Assembly (NCBI RefSeq): GCF_014649035.1
Contig: NZ_BMSG01000021.1
Coordinates: 1-64,000 of the forward strand
Source: Streptomyces sindenensis
Lineage (GTDB): Bacteria > Actinomycetota > Actinomycetes > Streptomycetales > Streptomycetaceae
Direction of reading: 5' to 3'
Length of the DNA: 64,000 bases
This document shows positions 15,576 to 23,859 of the stretch, one piece after another; position 1 is the first letter of the stretch, and each line of letters opens with the position of its first letter. Below the pieces are notes generated by a model. That model was not told where the DNA came from, ran no database searches, and saw nothing but the letters and a program-made list of their open reading frames with translations. The position numbers were made by a program, and so were the translations under genes.

Positions 15576-15875
15576 CGGCTGGGGGCGGCGGGGACTGACC
15601 CAGGGTCGGGGCCGAGCGGGTCCGGGGGCCCGAGCCGACCGCCCCACGCCGCCCGTGACCACCGGCCCACGGCCCGGTCCGGGCAGGCCGCTTCCGTGCG
15701 ACCGTCGGCACCGAGCGACAGGCCCGAGCGGCAGGCCCGAGCGGCCGACCGGTTCGCGACCGTCGGCACCGAGCCGCAGGCCCGAGCGGCCCGACCAACT
15801 CGCGACCGTCGGCACCGAGCGACAGGCCCGAGCGGCCCGACCGGCTCGCGACCGTCGGCAAGTACGCTGACCGGC
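15576..15875. repeat. 46-bp tandem repeat array downstream of miaB
   Basis: Repeats beginning GCGACCGTCGGCACCGAGC start at 15698, 15756, 15802 and 15848. The spacing is 46 bp, except the first unit, which contains an extra 12-bp internal duplication (CAGGCCCGAGCGG motif). The last unit is cut short and runs into the -10 (TACGCT, 15863-15868) of the next gene. The remaining 15576-15697 is GC-rich sequence without features. The units are close to identical and non-coding. Confidence 0.8.
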
Positions 15876-16616
15876 ATGCTTGTCGCCGCCGCCGTCTGCC
15901 CCTGTCCGCCGCTCCTGGTGCCCGAGGTCGCCGCCGGGGCCGCCCCCGAACTCGACGCCGCGCGTGACGCGAGCCTCGACGCCGTCGGCGTGCTCGCCGC
16001 CGCGCGCCCGGACCTGCTCGTCGTCGTGGGACCCGGAGACGAGCCGTCCGGATCGGGCGAGCACCCGACCGTCGGGCCCTACCCGCCCGGCGCGCACGGC
16101 TCCTTCCGGGGCGTCGGCGTGGACCTCGACGTGACGCTCGGCCACGCGCCCGACGGCGCCACGACAGCGGGCCGTCCGCTGCCCCTGTCCCTCGCGGTGG
16201 GCGCCTGGCTGCTGGGCCGGGCCCGCTGGACCGGCGCTCCCGTCGAAGGGCTCGCCCTCCTGCCGACCGCGGCCCCCGGGGACTGCGCGGAGGCCGGCCG
16301 TGCCGTCGCCGGACGCGCCGAGCGGGTCGCACTCCTGGTGATGGGCGACGGCAGCGCCTGCCGCACCCTCAAGGCGCCCGGCTACCTCGACGACCGGGCC
16401 GTCGCCTTCGACGCCCGGGCCACCGAGGCGCTCGGATCCGCGGACCTCGACGCCATCGCCGCGCTCGACGCCGCACTGGCCCACGAGCTCAAGGTGGCCG
16501 GACGGGCCCCCTGGCAGCTGCTCGGCGGCGCCGCGCGGGACGCCGGGCTCGCGGGACGGCTGCTGTACGAGGACGCACCGTACGGCGTCGGCTACACCGT
16601 CGCAGCCTGGTCCTGA
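15876..16616 (+). CDS. Class III extradiol dioxygenase-superfamily protein
   Basis: 246 aa. MLVAAAVCPCPPLLVPEVAAG and LLVVVGPGDEP resemble the N-terminal half of the LigB/DODA superfamily, and VALLVMGDGSACRT the later strand. Most histidine ligands of true dioxygenases are not evident, so catalysis is uncertain. ATG at 15876 is 7 nt after TACGCT, suggesting a leaderless transcript. A homologue sits between miaB and miaA in other Streptomyces, where it is annotated only by family. There is no signal peptide. Confidence 0.65.
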   Translation: MLVAAAVCPCPPLLVPEVAAGAAPELDAARDASLDAVGVLAAARPDLLVVVGPGDEPSGSGEHPTVGPYPPGAHGSFRGVGVDLDVTLGHAPDGATTAGRPLPLSLAVGAWLLGRARWTGAPVEGLALLPTAAPGDCAEAGRAVAGRAERVALLVMGDGSACRTLKAPGYLDDRAVAFDARATEALGSADLDAIAALDAALAHELKVAGRAPWQLLGGAARDAGLAGRLLYEDAPYGVGYTVAAWS

Positions 16617-16712
16617 AGGAACCGGATCCGGCCGGGCCGGTGCCGAACAGACCGGCGGCGGGCCCGGAGCGCTCGGCTCCGGACCCGCCGCCGGGGCGGG
16701 ACGACGGTTGCG

Positions 16713-17018
16713 TCAGGACGCGGGCGGCGGCGGAGGAGGCGTGTTGCCGGGGCCGCCGGGGGTGCTTCCGGGCGTACCCGGAGCGCCGGGGGTTCCGGGC
16801 GTGCCGCCGTCCTTCTGGCCCAGCTTGTCCACGGCCTCCTTGGCCTTGCGCGTACCCGAGTCGATCTTGTCGCTGTACTTGCCCTTGGTCTTCTGGTCGA
16901 CCGTGCGCGCGGCCTTGTCGAGACCCTGCTCGATCTTGCCCCCGTGCTGCTGCGCGAGGTCGCCGACCTTCTCCTTGGCCGGACCCAGCTTCGCCTTCAG
17001 GTTGTCCAGGAACCCCAT
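16713..17018 (-). CDS. Rv0909/MT0933-type antitoxin-like protein
   Basis: 101 aa. MGFLDNLKAKLGPAKEKVGD followed by QGLDKAARTVDQKTKGKYSD and RKAKEAVDKL is the pattern of the small Lys/Ala-rich MT0933 antitoxin family, likely helical. The C-terminal ~33 residues are a Gly/Thr/Pro-rich tail ending in a proline run. No toxin gene is adjacent, so it is an orphan or has another role. ATG 17018 is preceded by GAAGGTG; the longer frame to 17078 lacks conservation. It is convergent with the dioxygenase-like gene. Confidence 0.75.
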   Translation of the reverse strand: MGFLDNLKAKLGPAKEKVGDLAQQHGGKIEQGLDKAARTVDQKTKGKYSDKIDSGTRKAKEAVDKLGQKDGGTPGTPGAPGTPGSTPGGPGNTPPPPPPAS

Positions 17019-17174
17019 TGGGTCACCTTCCGTGCAGTGTGGAGGTCTGTCGTGGCGGGAGTGTTCTCCCGTCCCCATTGTCCGTCACCTGTCCGTTCCT
17101 GCCGTTTTTACGCCTCCGATGGCGCCACCCGGCGTGTGTTCGGGAGGGCCCGGACTTTTTGGGAGACTGTCCGG

Positions 17175-18113
17175 GTGACCCCTCCCCACCCCGCCCCCCG
17201 CGTCATTACCGTCGTAGGCCCCACAGCGGCCGGAAAATCGGATCTGGGGGTCTTTCTCGCCCAGCGGCTCGGCGGCGAGGTGATCAACGCCGACTCCATG
17301 CAGCTGTACCGGGGGATGGACATCGGCACGGCGAAGCTGACGCTCCCCGAGCGCGACGGCGTACCGCACCATCTGCTGGACATCTGGGACGTCACCGAGA
17401 CCGCCAGCGTCGCCGAGTACCAGCGCCTGGCCCGCCTGGAGATCGACCGGCTGCTCGCCGAGGGGCGCACCCCCGTCCTGGTCGGCGGCTCCGGCCTGTA
17501 CGTGAAGGGCGCCATCGACGCCCTGGAGTTCCCCGGTACGGACCCCGAGGTGCGCGCCCGCCTGGAGGCGGAGCTGGCCGAGGACGGCTCCGGCGCCCTG
17601 CACGCACGCCTCGCCGCCGCCGACCCGGAAGCCGCCCGGTCCATCCTGGCGAGCAACGGCCGCCGCATCGTCCGCGCCCTCGAAGTCATCGAGATCACCG
17701 GCAAGCCCTTCACCGCCAACCTCCCCGGCGACGAGCCGGTCTACGACGCCGTCCAGATCGGCGTCGACGTGGACCGCCCGGAACTGGACGAGCGCATCGC
17801 CCTGCGCGTCGACCGGATGTGGGAGGCGGGGCTCATGGACGAGGTGCGCGCCCTGGAGGCGTCCGGGCTGCGCGAGGGACTCACCGCCTCACGGGCCCTC
17901 GGCTACCAGCAGATCCTCGCGGCGCTCGCGGGGGAGTGCACCGAGGACGAGGCGCGGGCCGAGACCGTGCGCGCCACCAAGCGCTTCGCGCGCCGCCAGG
18001 ATTCGTGGTTCCGCCGCGACCCGCGTGTCGTGTGGCTCGGCGGCGGGGACCATGACCGGGGGGAACTCCCGCACCGGGCACTGACGTTGGTCGAACGGGC
18101 GGTCACAGCCTGA
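17175..18113 (+). CDS. miaA: tRNA dimethylallyltransferase MiaA
   Basis: 312 aa enzyme adding dimethylallyl to N6 of A37, the step before MiaB. The P-loop is VVGPTAAGKSDLG. The DSMQLYRGMDIGTAK motif, HHLLDI, and the tRNA-binding VLVGGSGLYVKG are all present, as is RALGYQQIL. GTG at 17175 has GGGAG 9 nt upstream; the frame extends further but into the divergent antitoxin-like gene. It is followed by a small membrane protein and dapF on the same strand. Confidence 0.94.
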   Translation: MTPPHPAPRVITVVGPTAAGKSDLGVFLAQRLGGEVINADSMQLYRGMDIGTAKLTLPERDGVPHHLLDIWDVTETASVAEYQRLARLEIDRLLAEGRTPVLVGGSGLYVKGAIDALEFPGTDPEVRARLEAELAEDGSGALHARLAAADPEAARSILASNGRRIVRALEVIEITGKPFTANLPGDEPVYDAVQIGVDVDRPELDERIALRVDRMWEAGLMDEVRALEASGLREGLTASRALGYQQILAALAGECTEDEARAETVRATKRFARRQDSWFRRDPRVVWLGGGDHDRGELPHRALTLVERAVTA

Positions 18114-18214
18114 TCACGTGATGGCATCGGGAAGCTCCGCCCGTCAATGCGGCGCCCCTGACCGTGCCATCATCGAGCATCGATCCACCAGTGGAGTCCG
18201 AGTTGGGAGGGCGC

Positions 18215-18673
18215 GTGGCGATGGAGGCCGGCCCTCGCGACACGGAGCAGCGCGACACAGAGCACGAGGTGCCGTCGCCGCGGGAGACCGCGGGACGGCT
18301 GAGCCCCGACGGGCCCGACGAGCAGGACGTGGCCCCCGAGGTCGAGGTGGAGCTGCGCCCCACCCGCAAGCTGCGGATCTGGCAGCTCGCCCCCATCGTC
18401 ATGCTGGCCGCGGTCGGCTCGCTGATGTTCGCCTTCCCGCTCGCCTTCGAGTTCGGCGACGGCGGCGCGATCGTCGCCATGCTGGGACTCCTGATCAGCT
18501 GCTGCGCGGCCGGCTGGGGCATGATGGCGGCCCGCCGCGTGGGTCACACCTGGCCCGGACTGCCCTCCCGGGGCTCGGGCGACCGCCCGGACTGGCGGGT
18601 GATCGCGCTGTACGCCGTGACCGGCCTCGCCCTGGTCGCCCTCGCCGTCTGGCGCGTCGCCCGGCTGCGCTGA
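18215..18673 (+). CDS. Small membrane protein, unknown function
   Basis: 152 aa. The first ~60 residues are acidic and polar (cytoplasmic). Three hydrophobic segments follow: WQLAPIVMLAAVGSLMFAFP, GGAIVAMLGLLISCCAAGWG and VIALYAVTGLALVALAVW. No known domain is recognised. GTG 18215 lies 4 nt after GGGAGG; ATG 18221 two codons later is equally possible. It lies between miaA and dapF in a conserved order, but nothing in it points to a shared pathway. Confidence 0.75.
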   Translation: MAMEAGPRDTEQRDTEHEVPSPRETAGRLSPDGPDEQDVAPEVEVELRPTRKLRIWQLAPIVMLAAVGSLMFAFPLAFEFGDGGAIVAMLGLLISCCAAGWGMMAARRVGHTWPGLPSRGSGDRPDWRVIALYAVTGLALVALAVWRVARLR

Positions 18674-18773
18674 CGGTCGCGGACCCGCGCGACGAGCCCT
18701 CTCGCGCGGGGGCTCCCCCGGACGCCGGGGTCCTCCGGAGCCGGTTGTCGGTGCCGCCTCGTACAGTGGGCGT

Positions 18774-19640
18774 GTGAGCACCTCGCAGATCGCCTTCCTC
18801 AAGGGTCACGGCACCGAGAACGACTTCGTGATCGTCCCGGACCCGGACAACGCCCTCACGCTGCCCGCCGCCCTCGTCGCCCGGCTCTGCGACCGCCGGG
18901 CCGGGATCGGCGGCGACGGACTGCTGCACGTCGTGCGGTCCGCCGCGCACCCCGAGGCGCGGTCCATGGCGGACGAGGCCGAATGGTTCATGGACTACCG
19001 CAACGCGGACGGCTCGATCGCCGAGATGTGCGGCAACGGCGTGCGGGTCTTCGCGCACTATCTCCAGCGTGCCGGCCTCGTCGAGGAGGGCGACCTGACC
19101 GTCGCCACCCGCGGCGGCGCCAAGCGCGTGCACCTCGCCAAGAACGGCGACATCACCGTCTCCATGGGACAGGCCCTGCTGCCCGAGGCGAGTGTCACGG
19201 TCAGCGTGGACGGCCGTAGCTGGCCCGCCCGCAACGTCAACATGGGCAATCCCCACGCCGTCGCGTTCGTCGACGACCTGGACCACGCGGGCGATCTGTT
19301 CACCGCCCCGCCCTTCACCCCCGAGGCGGTCTACCCGGAAGGCGTCAACGTCGAGTTCGTCGTCGACCGGGGCCCGCGCCACGTCGGCATGCGCGTCCAC
19401 GAGCGCGGCTCCGGCGAGACCCGCTCCTGCGGCACCGGTGCCTGCGCGGTCGCCGTCGCCGCCGCCCGCCGGGACGGCGCCGACCCCGTCGTGACCGGGC
19501 TCCCCGTCACGTACCGGGTGGATCTCCCGGGCGGCACCCTCGTCATCACCGAGCACCCCGACGGCGCGGTCGAGATGACCGGCCCCGCCGTGATCGTCGC
19601 CGAAGGCGTCATCGACCCGGCCTGGCTCGAAACCGCCTGA
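18774..19640 (+). CDS. dapF: Diaminopimelate epimerase DapF
   Basis: 288 aa, converts LL- to meso-diaminopimelate for lysine synthesis. It acts in a two-base mechanism through two cysteines: the first in AEMCGNGVRVFAHYL, the second in ETRSCGTGACAVAVAAARR. The N-terminal KGHGTENDFV motif and GNPHAVAFVDDL are also typical. The GTG at 18774 is 6 nt after TACAGT, so it is probably leaderless. LL-DAP is the hallmark of Streptomyces peptidoglycan, so the enzyme serves mainly lysine biosynthesis. Confidence 0.95.
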   Translation: MSTSQIAFLKGHGTENDFVIVPDPDNALTLPAALVARLCDRRAGIGGDGLLHVVRSAAHPEARSMADEAEWFMDYRNADGSIAEMCGNGVRVFAHYLQRAGLVEEGDLTVATRGGAKRVHLAKNGDITVSMGQALLPEASVTVSVDGRSWPARNVNMGNPHAVAFVDDLDHAGDLFTAPPFTPEAVYPEGVNVEFVVDRGPRHVGMRVHERGSGETRSCGTGACAVAVAAARRDGADPVVTGLPVTYRVDLPGGTLVITEHPDGAVEMTGPAVIVAEGVIDPAWLETA

Positions 19641-19852
19641 GCATGGCTTGACGCTTTCCGTGCAGCGGCTCGCCGCCCTCTGAAGCGGAGCTCGCTCGAA
19701 ACGGTGATCGGTCCGGGCTTCGCTCGAATGGGTGATCCGTTTCACGCTGGGCGAGAGCTGGACTGCGCCACGTGGTGGGCTCGATAGCATCAAGCACCGG
19801 CCCCGAGGCGCATCCAGCCCTCGCCCCGCCGGTCGAGTCGCCGGAGGTGCCC
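19641..19852. other. Intergenic region before rshA
   Basis: An imperfect direct repeat, CGCTCGAAACGGTGATCG (19693-19710) and CGCTCGAATGGGTGATCC (19721-19738), occupies the middle. TAGCAT at about 19786 is a candidate -10 for rshA. There is no clear terminator for dapF. Confidence 0.4.
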
Positions 19853-22066
19853 ATGAGTGCAGAGGCCGCCGATCCGGGCGCCCCCCTTCGCAGGCGGAGC
19901 CGCCCCCGGATCGATCTGCGCAGACTGGGCCGGGTGGCACTGCGCGGCCCGGTCTCCCGCGACCGGCTGCCCGACGCCATCAGCCATGTCGCCGAGGCGC
20001 ACCGCGCCCACCACCCCGACGCCGACCTGACCATCCTGCGCCGCGCCTACGTCCTCGCGGAGTCCTCGCACCGCGGCCAGATGCGCAAGAGCGGCGAGCC
20101 GTACATCACACATCCGCTGGCCGTGACGCTGATCCTCGCCGAGCTGGGCGCGGAGACCACCACCCTCACCGCCTCCCTGCTCCACGACACCGTCGAGGAC
20201 ACGGAGGTGACGCTCGATCAGGTCAAGGAGGAGTTCGGCGACGAGGTCTGCTATCTCGTCGACGGGGTCACCAAGCTGGAGAAGGTCGACTACGGCGCCG
20301 CCGCGGAACCGGAGACCTTCCGCAAGATGCTCGTCGCCACCGGCAACGACGTCCGGGTGATGTCCATCAAGCTCGCGGACCGGCTGCACAACATGCGCAC
20401 CCTCGGGGTGATGCGCCCCGAGAAGCAGGCCCGGATCGCCAAGGTCACCCGGGACGTCCTCATCCCGCTCGCCGAACGGCTCGGCGTACAGGCGCTCAAG
20501 ACCGAGCTGGAGGACCTGGTCTTCGCGATCCTGCACCCCGAGGAGTACGAGGAGACCCGCGCCCTGATCGCCGCCGCCAAGGGCCCGGACGACCCACTCG
20601 AAACCATCGCCGACAACGTGACGCACACCCTGCGCGACGCGGGCATCAGCGCCGAAGTCCTCATCAGGCCGCGCCACTTCGTCTCCGTGCACCGGGTCCG
20701 CGGGAAACGCGGCGAACTGCGCGGCACCGACTTCGGCCGACTGCTCGTCCTGGTCGGCGAGGACGCCGACTGCTATGCCGTCCTCGGTGAACTGCACACC
20801 TGCTTCACCCCGGTGATCTCCGAGTTCAAGGACTTCATCGCCGCCCCCAAGTTCAACCTCTACCAGTCGCTGCACACCGCCGTCGTCGGTCCCGAGGGGG
20901 CCGTCGCCGAAGTCCTCATCCGTACCCACCGGATGCACAAGGTCGCCGAGGCGGGCGTCGTCGCGCTTGGCAACCCGTACGCCCAGGACCCCGCCGCCGC
21001 CCCGCAGACCGAGCCGTCCGACGAGCGCGCCGACCCGACCCGGCCCGGCTGGCTCTCCCGGCTGCTGGACTGGCAGGAGTCCGCCACCGACCCCGACACC
21101 TTCTGGACCACCCTGCGCGACGACCTCGCCCAGGACCGCGAGATCACCGTCTTCCGCACCGACGGCGGCACCCTCGGGCTGCCCGCCGGGGCCAGCTGCG
21201 TCGACGCCGCCTACGCGCAGTACGGCGACCGGGCCCACACCGCCATCGGGGCCCGGGTCAACGGCCGCCTCGCCACCCTGAGCACCGTCCTCAGCGACGG
21301 CGACACCGTGCAGCCGCTGCTCGCCCAGGACACCGCCTCCGGCCCATCGCCCGACTGGCTCGACCACGCGCGCACCCCCGCCGCCCGGATCGCGATCACC
21401 GGCTGGTTCAGCGACCACCCGGACGAGGCGAAGCCCGACCCGGAGACCGCCGGGGCGACCTCTTCCGGCGCTCCGGGCGAGGCCGCCGCCGCAGCGGGCT
21501 CCTCGGCTTCCCCGGCCTCCCCGGCTTCCCCGGCTTCTTCGGATCGCGACGCTCCGGGGGGCGCAGCCCCGGCCCGCAGCCGGTCCGGGCCGCGCGCCGC
21601 GGGCGTCGTCGTCGAGGGTCCGGACGCGCCGGTGCGCCTGGCCGGGTGCTGTACGCCGGTGCCCCCCGACGAGCTGACCGGCTTCGTCGTCCGGGGCGGC
21701 GCGGTCACCGTGCACCGCCGGGAGTGCCCCGCCGTCGCCGCGATGCAGGAGATCGGCCGGGCCCCGGTCAGGGCCCACTGGGCGGACGGGGAGGGCCGGG
21801 AGTCCGACACGGGCTGCCGGGTCACCCTGGTCGCCGAATCGTTCGGCCGCCCCCGCCTCCTCGCCGACCTCACCGAGGCCATCGCCACCGCAGACGCGGC
21901 GATCGTCTCCGCCACCGTGGAACCGCCCAGCGAGCAGCGGGTCCGCCACACCTACACCCTTCGGCTCCCCGACGCGGCCGGTCTTCCCGGCCTGATGCGT
22001 GCCATGCGCGACGTCGCCGGGGTCTACGACGTCAGCCGCGCCCAGCACCCGGCCCCGACGGGCTGA
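19853..22066 (+). CDS. rshA: RelA/SpoT homologue RshA
   Basis: 737 aa second RelA/SpoT homologue of Streptomyces. The N-terminal HD hydrolase domain is intact (RKSGEPYITHPLAV, LLHDTVEDTEV, KLADRLHNMRTL). The synthetase domain is recognisable (RPRHFVSVHRVRG, FKDFIAAPKFNLYQSLHTAV, EVLIRTHRMHKVAE) but departs from the norm. The usual D-L-x-A-x-R reads DFGRLLV, the GYQSLH glycine is Leu, and the AAHW motif is absent. A TGS domain (~440-500), an Ala/Ser-rich linker, a CCTP-containing zinc-finger-like domain and an ACT domain follow. ATG 19853 has GGAGG 5 nt upstream. Hydrolase activity is likely; synthetase activity is uncertain. Confidence 0.9.
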   Translation: MSAEAADPGAPLRRRSRPRIDLRRLGRVALRGPVSRDRLPDAISHVAEAHRAHHPDADLTILRRAYVLAESSHRGQMRKSGEPYITHPLAVTLILAELGAETTTLTASLLHDTVEDTEVTLDQVKEEFGDEVCYLVDGVTKLEKVDYGAAAEPETFRKMLVATGNDVRVMSIKLADRLHNMRTLGVMRPEKQARIAKVTRDVLIPLAERLGVQALKTELEDLVFAILHPEEYEETRALIAAAKGPDDPLETIADNVTHTLRDAGISAEVLIRPRHFVSVHRVRGKRGELRGTDFGRLLVLVGEDADCYAVLGELHTCFTPVISEFKDFIAAPKFNLYQSLHTAVVGPEGAVAEVLIRTHRMHKVAEAGVVALGNPYAQDPAAAPQTEPSDERADPTRPGWLSRLLDWQESATDPDTFWTTLRDDLAQDREITVFRTDGGTLGLPAGASCVDAAYAQYGDRAHTAIGARVNGRLATLSTVLSDGDTVQPLLAQDTASGPSPDWLDHARTPAARIAITGWFSDHPDEAKPDPETAGATSSGAPGEAAAAAGSSASPASPASPASSDRDAPGGAAPARSRSGPRAAGVVVEGPDAPVRLAGCCTPVPPDELTGFVVRGGAVTVHRRECPAVAAMQEIGRAPVRAHWADGEGRESDTGCRVTLVAESFGRPRLLADLTEAIATADAAIVSATVEPPSEQRVRHTYTLRLPDAAGLPGLMRAMRDVAGVYDVSRAQHPAPTG

Positions 22067-22282
22067 GCACCCACCAGGGCCGGCCGTTCCGTCGGCCGCC
22101 CGCACCGAACGCGTCCGGCCCCGGCAGGCCGAGCGGCACCAGCAACGGCCGCCCCACCGGCCGGCCCGCCCCCAACGCGCCCAGCCGCGACGGGCCGAGC
22201 CGTCGCGCACCTCCTGTCCTCGTTCGGGTGGTGCGGCGCGCGGCTCCCCGGCCGGGCGGCCCCGCGCTGATAGCCGTAGTCC

Positions 22283-23728
22283 ATGCCGCTCCTGACCCGC
22301 CGCCTGCGCCCCGCCCTGCTGGCGACCGCCTCGGCCGCCCTCGTCGCCGCCGCCCTGCCCGCCCCCGAGCCCCTGGGCATCGGCGACCGGCTCTTCCCCG
22401 AGCTGGGCAACCCCGGCTACGACGTCCTCGCGTACGACATCGCCCTCACGTACCACGGCAGCAACACCGAACCCCTGGACGCCGTCACCAGGATCAGGGC
22501 CCGTACCACCGCCCCGCTCGACCGGATCAACCTCGACTTCGCCCGGGGGACCGTGCGGGGCGTGGAGGTCAACGGGCAGAGCGTGGACTTCGGCAGCAAG
22601 CGAGAGGACCTCGTCCTCCAGGCCCCCCGCCGCCTCCCCGCGGGCGTACCGCTGAACATCACCGTCCGGCACACCAGCGACCCGAGCGGATCCGGGGACG
22701 ACGGCGGCTGGGTGCGGACCGCCGACGGGCTCGCCATGGCCAACCAGGCCGACGCCGCCCACCGCGTCTTCCCGGGCAACGACCACCCCTCGGACAAGGC
22801 GTACTTCACCTTCCGGATCACCGCCCCGCACCGGCTGACGGCGGTCGCGGCCGGGCTGCCCGTGGCGAAGACCCGGCACGGTTCCTCGACCACCTGGACG
22901 TACCGCACCGAGCACCCCATGGCCACCGAACTGGCCCAGGTCTCCATCGGCTGCTCCGCCGTCGCGCATCGCACAGGACCGCACGGACTGCCGGTGCGCG
23001 ACGTCGTCCCGGCCGCCGACCGGAAGAAGCTGGAGCCCTGGCTGGAGAAGACCCCGGCCCAGCTGGAGTGGATGGAGCGGCGGGTCGGCCGCTACCCCTT
23101 CGAGACGTACGGGGTGCTCGTCGCCGACAGCCCCATCGGGTTCGCCCTGGAGACCCAGACGCTGTCGCTGTTCGGGAAGTCCTTCTTCACCGAGCCCGCC
23201 TACCCGGAGTGGTACGTCGACTCGGTGATGGTCCACGAGCTGGCCCACCAGTGGTTCGGCAACAGCGTCACGCCCGCGAGCTGGTCCGACCTGTGGCTCA
23301 ACGAGGGACACGCCAGCTGGTACGAGGCCCGGTACGCCGAGGAGAAGGGCGGCCCGACCCTGGAACGCCGGATGCGTGAGGCGTACAAGCTGTCCGACGG
23401 CTGGCGCGCGGACGGCGGTCCTCCGGCGCACCCGGACGGCCCGGCCCCCGGGCAGAAGCTCAGCCTGTTCCGCCCGGTCATGTACGACGGCAGCGCGCTG
23501 GTCCTCTACGCCCTGCGCCAGGAGATCGGCGAGAGGGCCTTCGACCGGCTGGAGCGCACCTGGGTCCGGGCGCACCGGGACTCCACGGCGACCACCGCGG
23601 ACTTCACCCGGCTGGCGGCCGGTGTCGCCGGCCGTGATCTGACCGCTTTCTTCGACGGCTGGCTGTACGGGAAGAAGACTCCGCCGATGCCCGGCCACCC
23701 GGACTGGCGCAGCGCGAAACCCGCGTGA
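22283..23728 (+). CDS. Secreted M1-family zinc metallopeptidase
   Basis: 481 aa aminopeptidase-N-like enzyme. N-terminal signal sequence (RPALLATASAALVAAALPAP) with an RR pair upstream. The catalytic signature HELAHQWFGN with a downstream NEGHASWYEARYAE supplies two His and one Glu zinc ligands. Instead of GAMEN it has ALETQTLSLFG, as seen in shorter actinobacterial M1 proteins. It is about half the length of full M1 aminopeptidases because the C-terminal ARM-like domain is missing. It follows rshA by 216 bp of GC-rich sequence without features. Confidence 0.9.
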   Translation: MPLLTRRLRPALLATASAALVAAALPAPEPLGIGDRLFPELGNPGYDVLAYDIALTYHGSNTEPLDAVTRIRARTTAPLDRINLDFARGTVRGVEVNGQSVDFGSKREDLVLQAPRRLPAGVPLNITVRHTSDPSGSGDDGGWVRTADGLAMANQADAAHRVFPGNDHPSDKAYFTFRITAPHRLTAVAAGLPVAKTRHGSSTTWTYRTEHPMATELAQVSIGCSAVAHRTGPHGLPVRDVVPAADRKKLEPWLEKTPAQLEWMERRVGRYPFETYGVLVADSPIGFALETQTLSLFGKSFFTEPAYPEWYVDSVMVHELAHQWFGNSVTPASWSDLWLNEGHASWYEARYAEEKGGPTLERRMREAYKLSDGWRADGGPPAHPDGPAPGQKLSLFRPVMYDGSALVLYALRQEIGERAFDRLERTWVRAHRDSTATTADFTRLAAGVAGRDLTAFFDGWLYGKKTPPMPGHPDWRSAKPA

Positions 23729-23859
23729 CGGGCCCAGCGGGGCCGTGCCACTATCGACGCGTCGGCGCGGCGGACCGCACCGGAGTTCCTCGAAGGGAAT
23801 CATCCGGGGAGATCACACGTTGTGACTGACGTACAGACTTCTATCGACGTAAGGATCCA

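Noticed and set aside
15698..15860. CRISPR array
   Set aside because: The 46-bp units are contiguous tandem copies without unique spacers, and no cas genes are present. The same holds for the 28-bp (59958-60126) and 17-bp (8546-8630) arrays.
19790..23803. 1337-codon open frame on the minus strand opposite rshA and the M1 peptidase
   Set aside because: It is an antisense shadow created by high-GC codon bias. The plus-strand genes have clear domains and ribosome-binding sites; the minus-strand translation is low-complexity Gly/Ala/Arg/Val with no motif.
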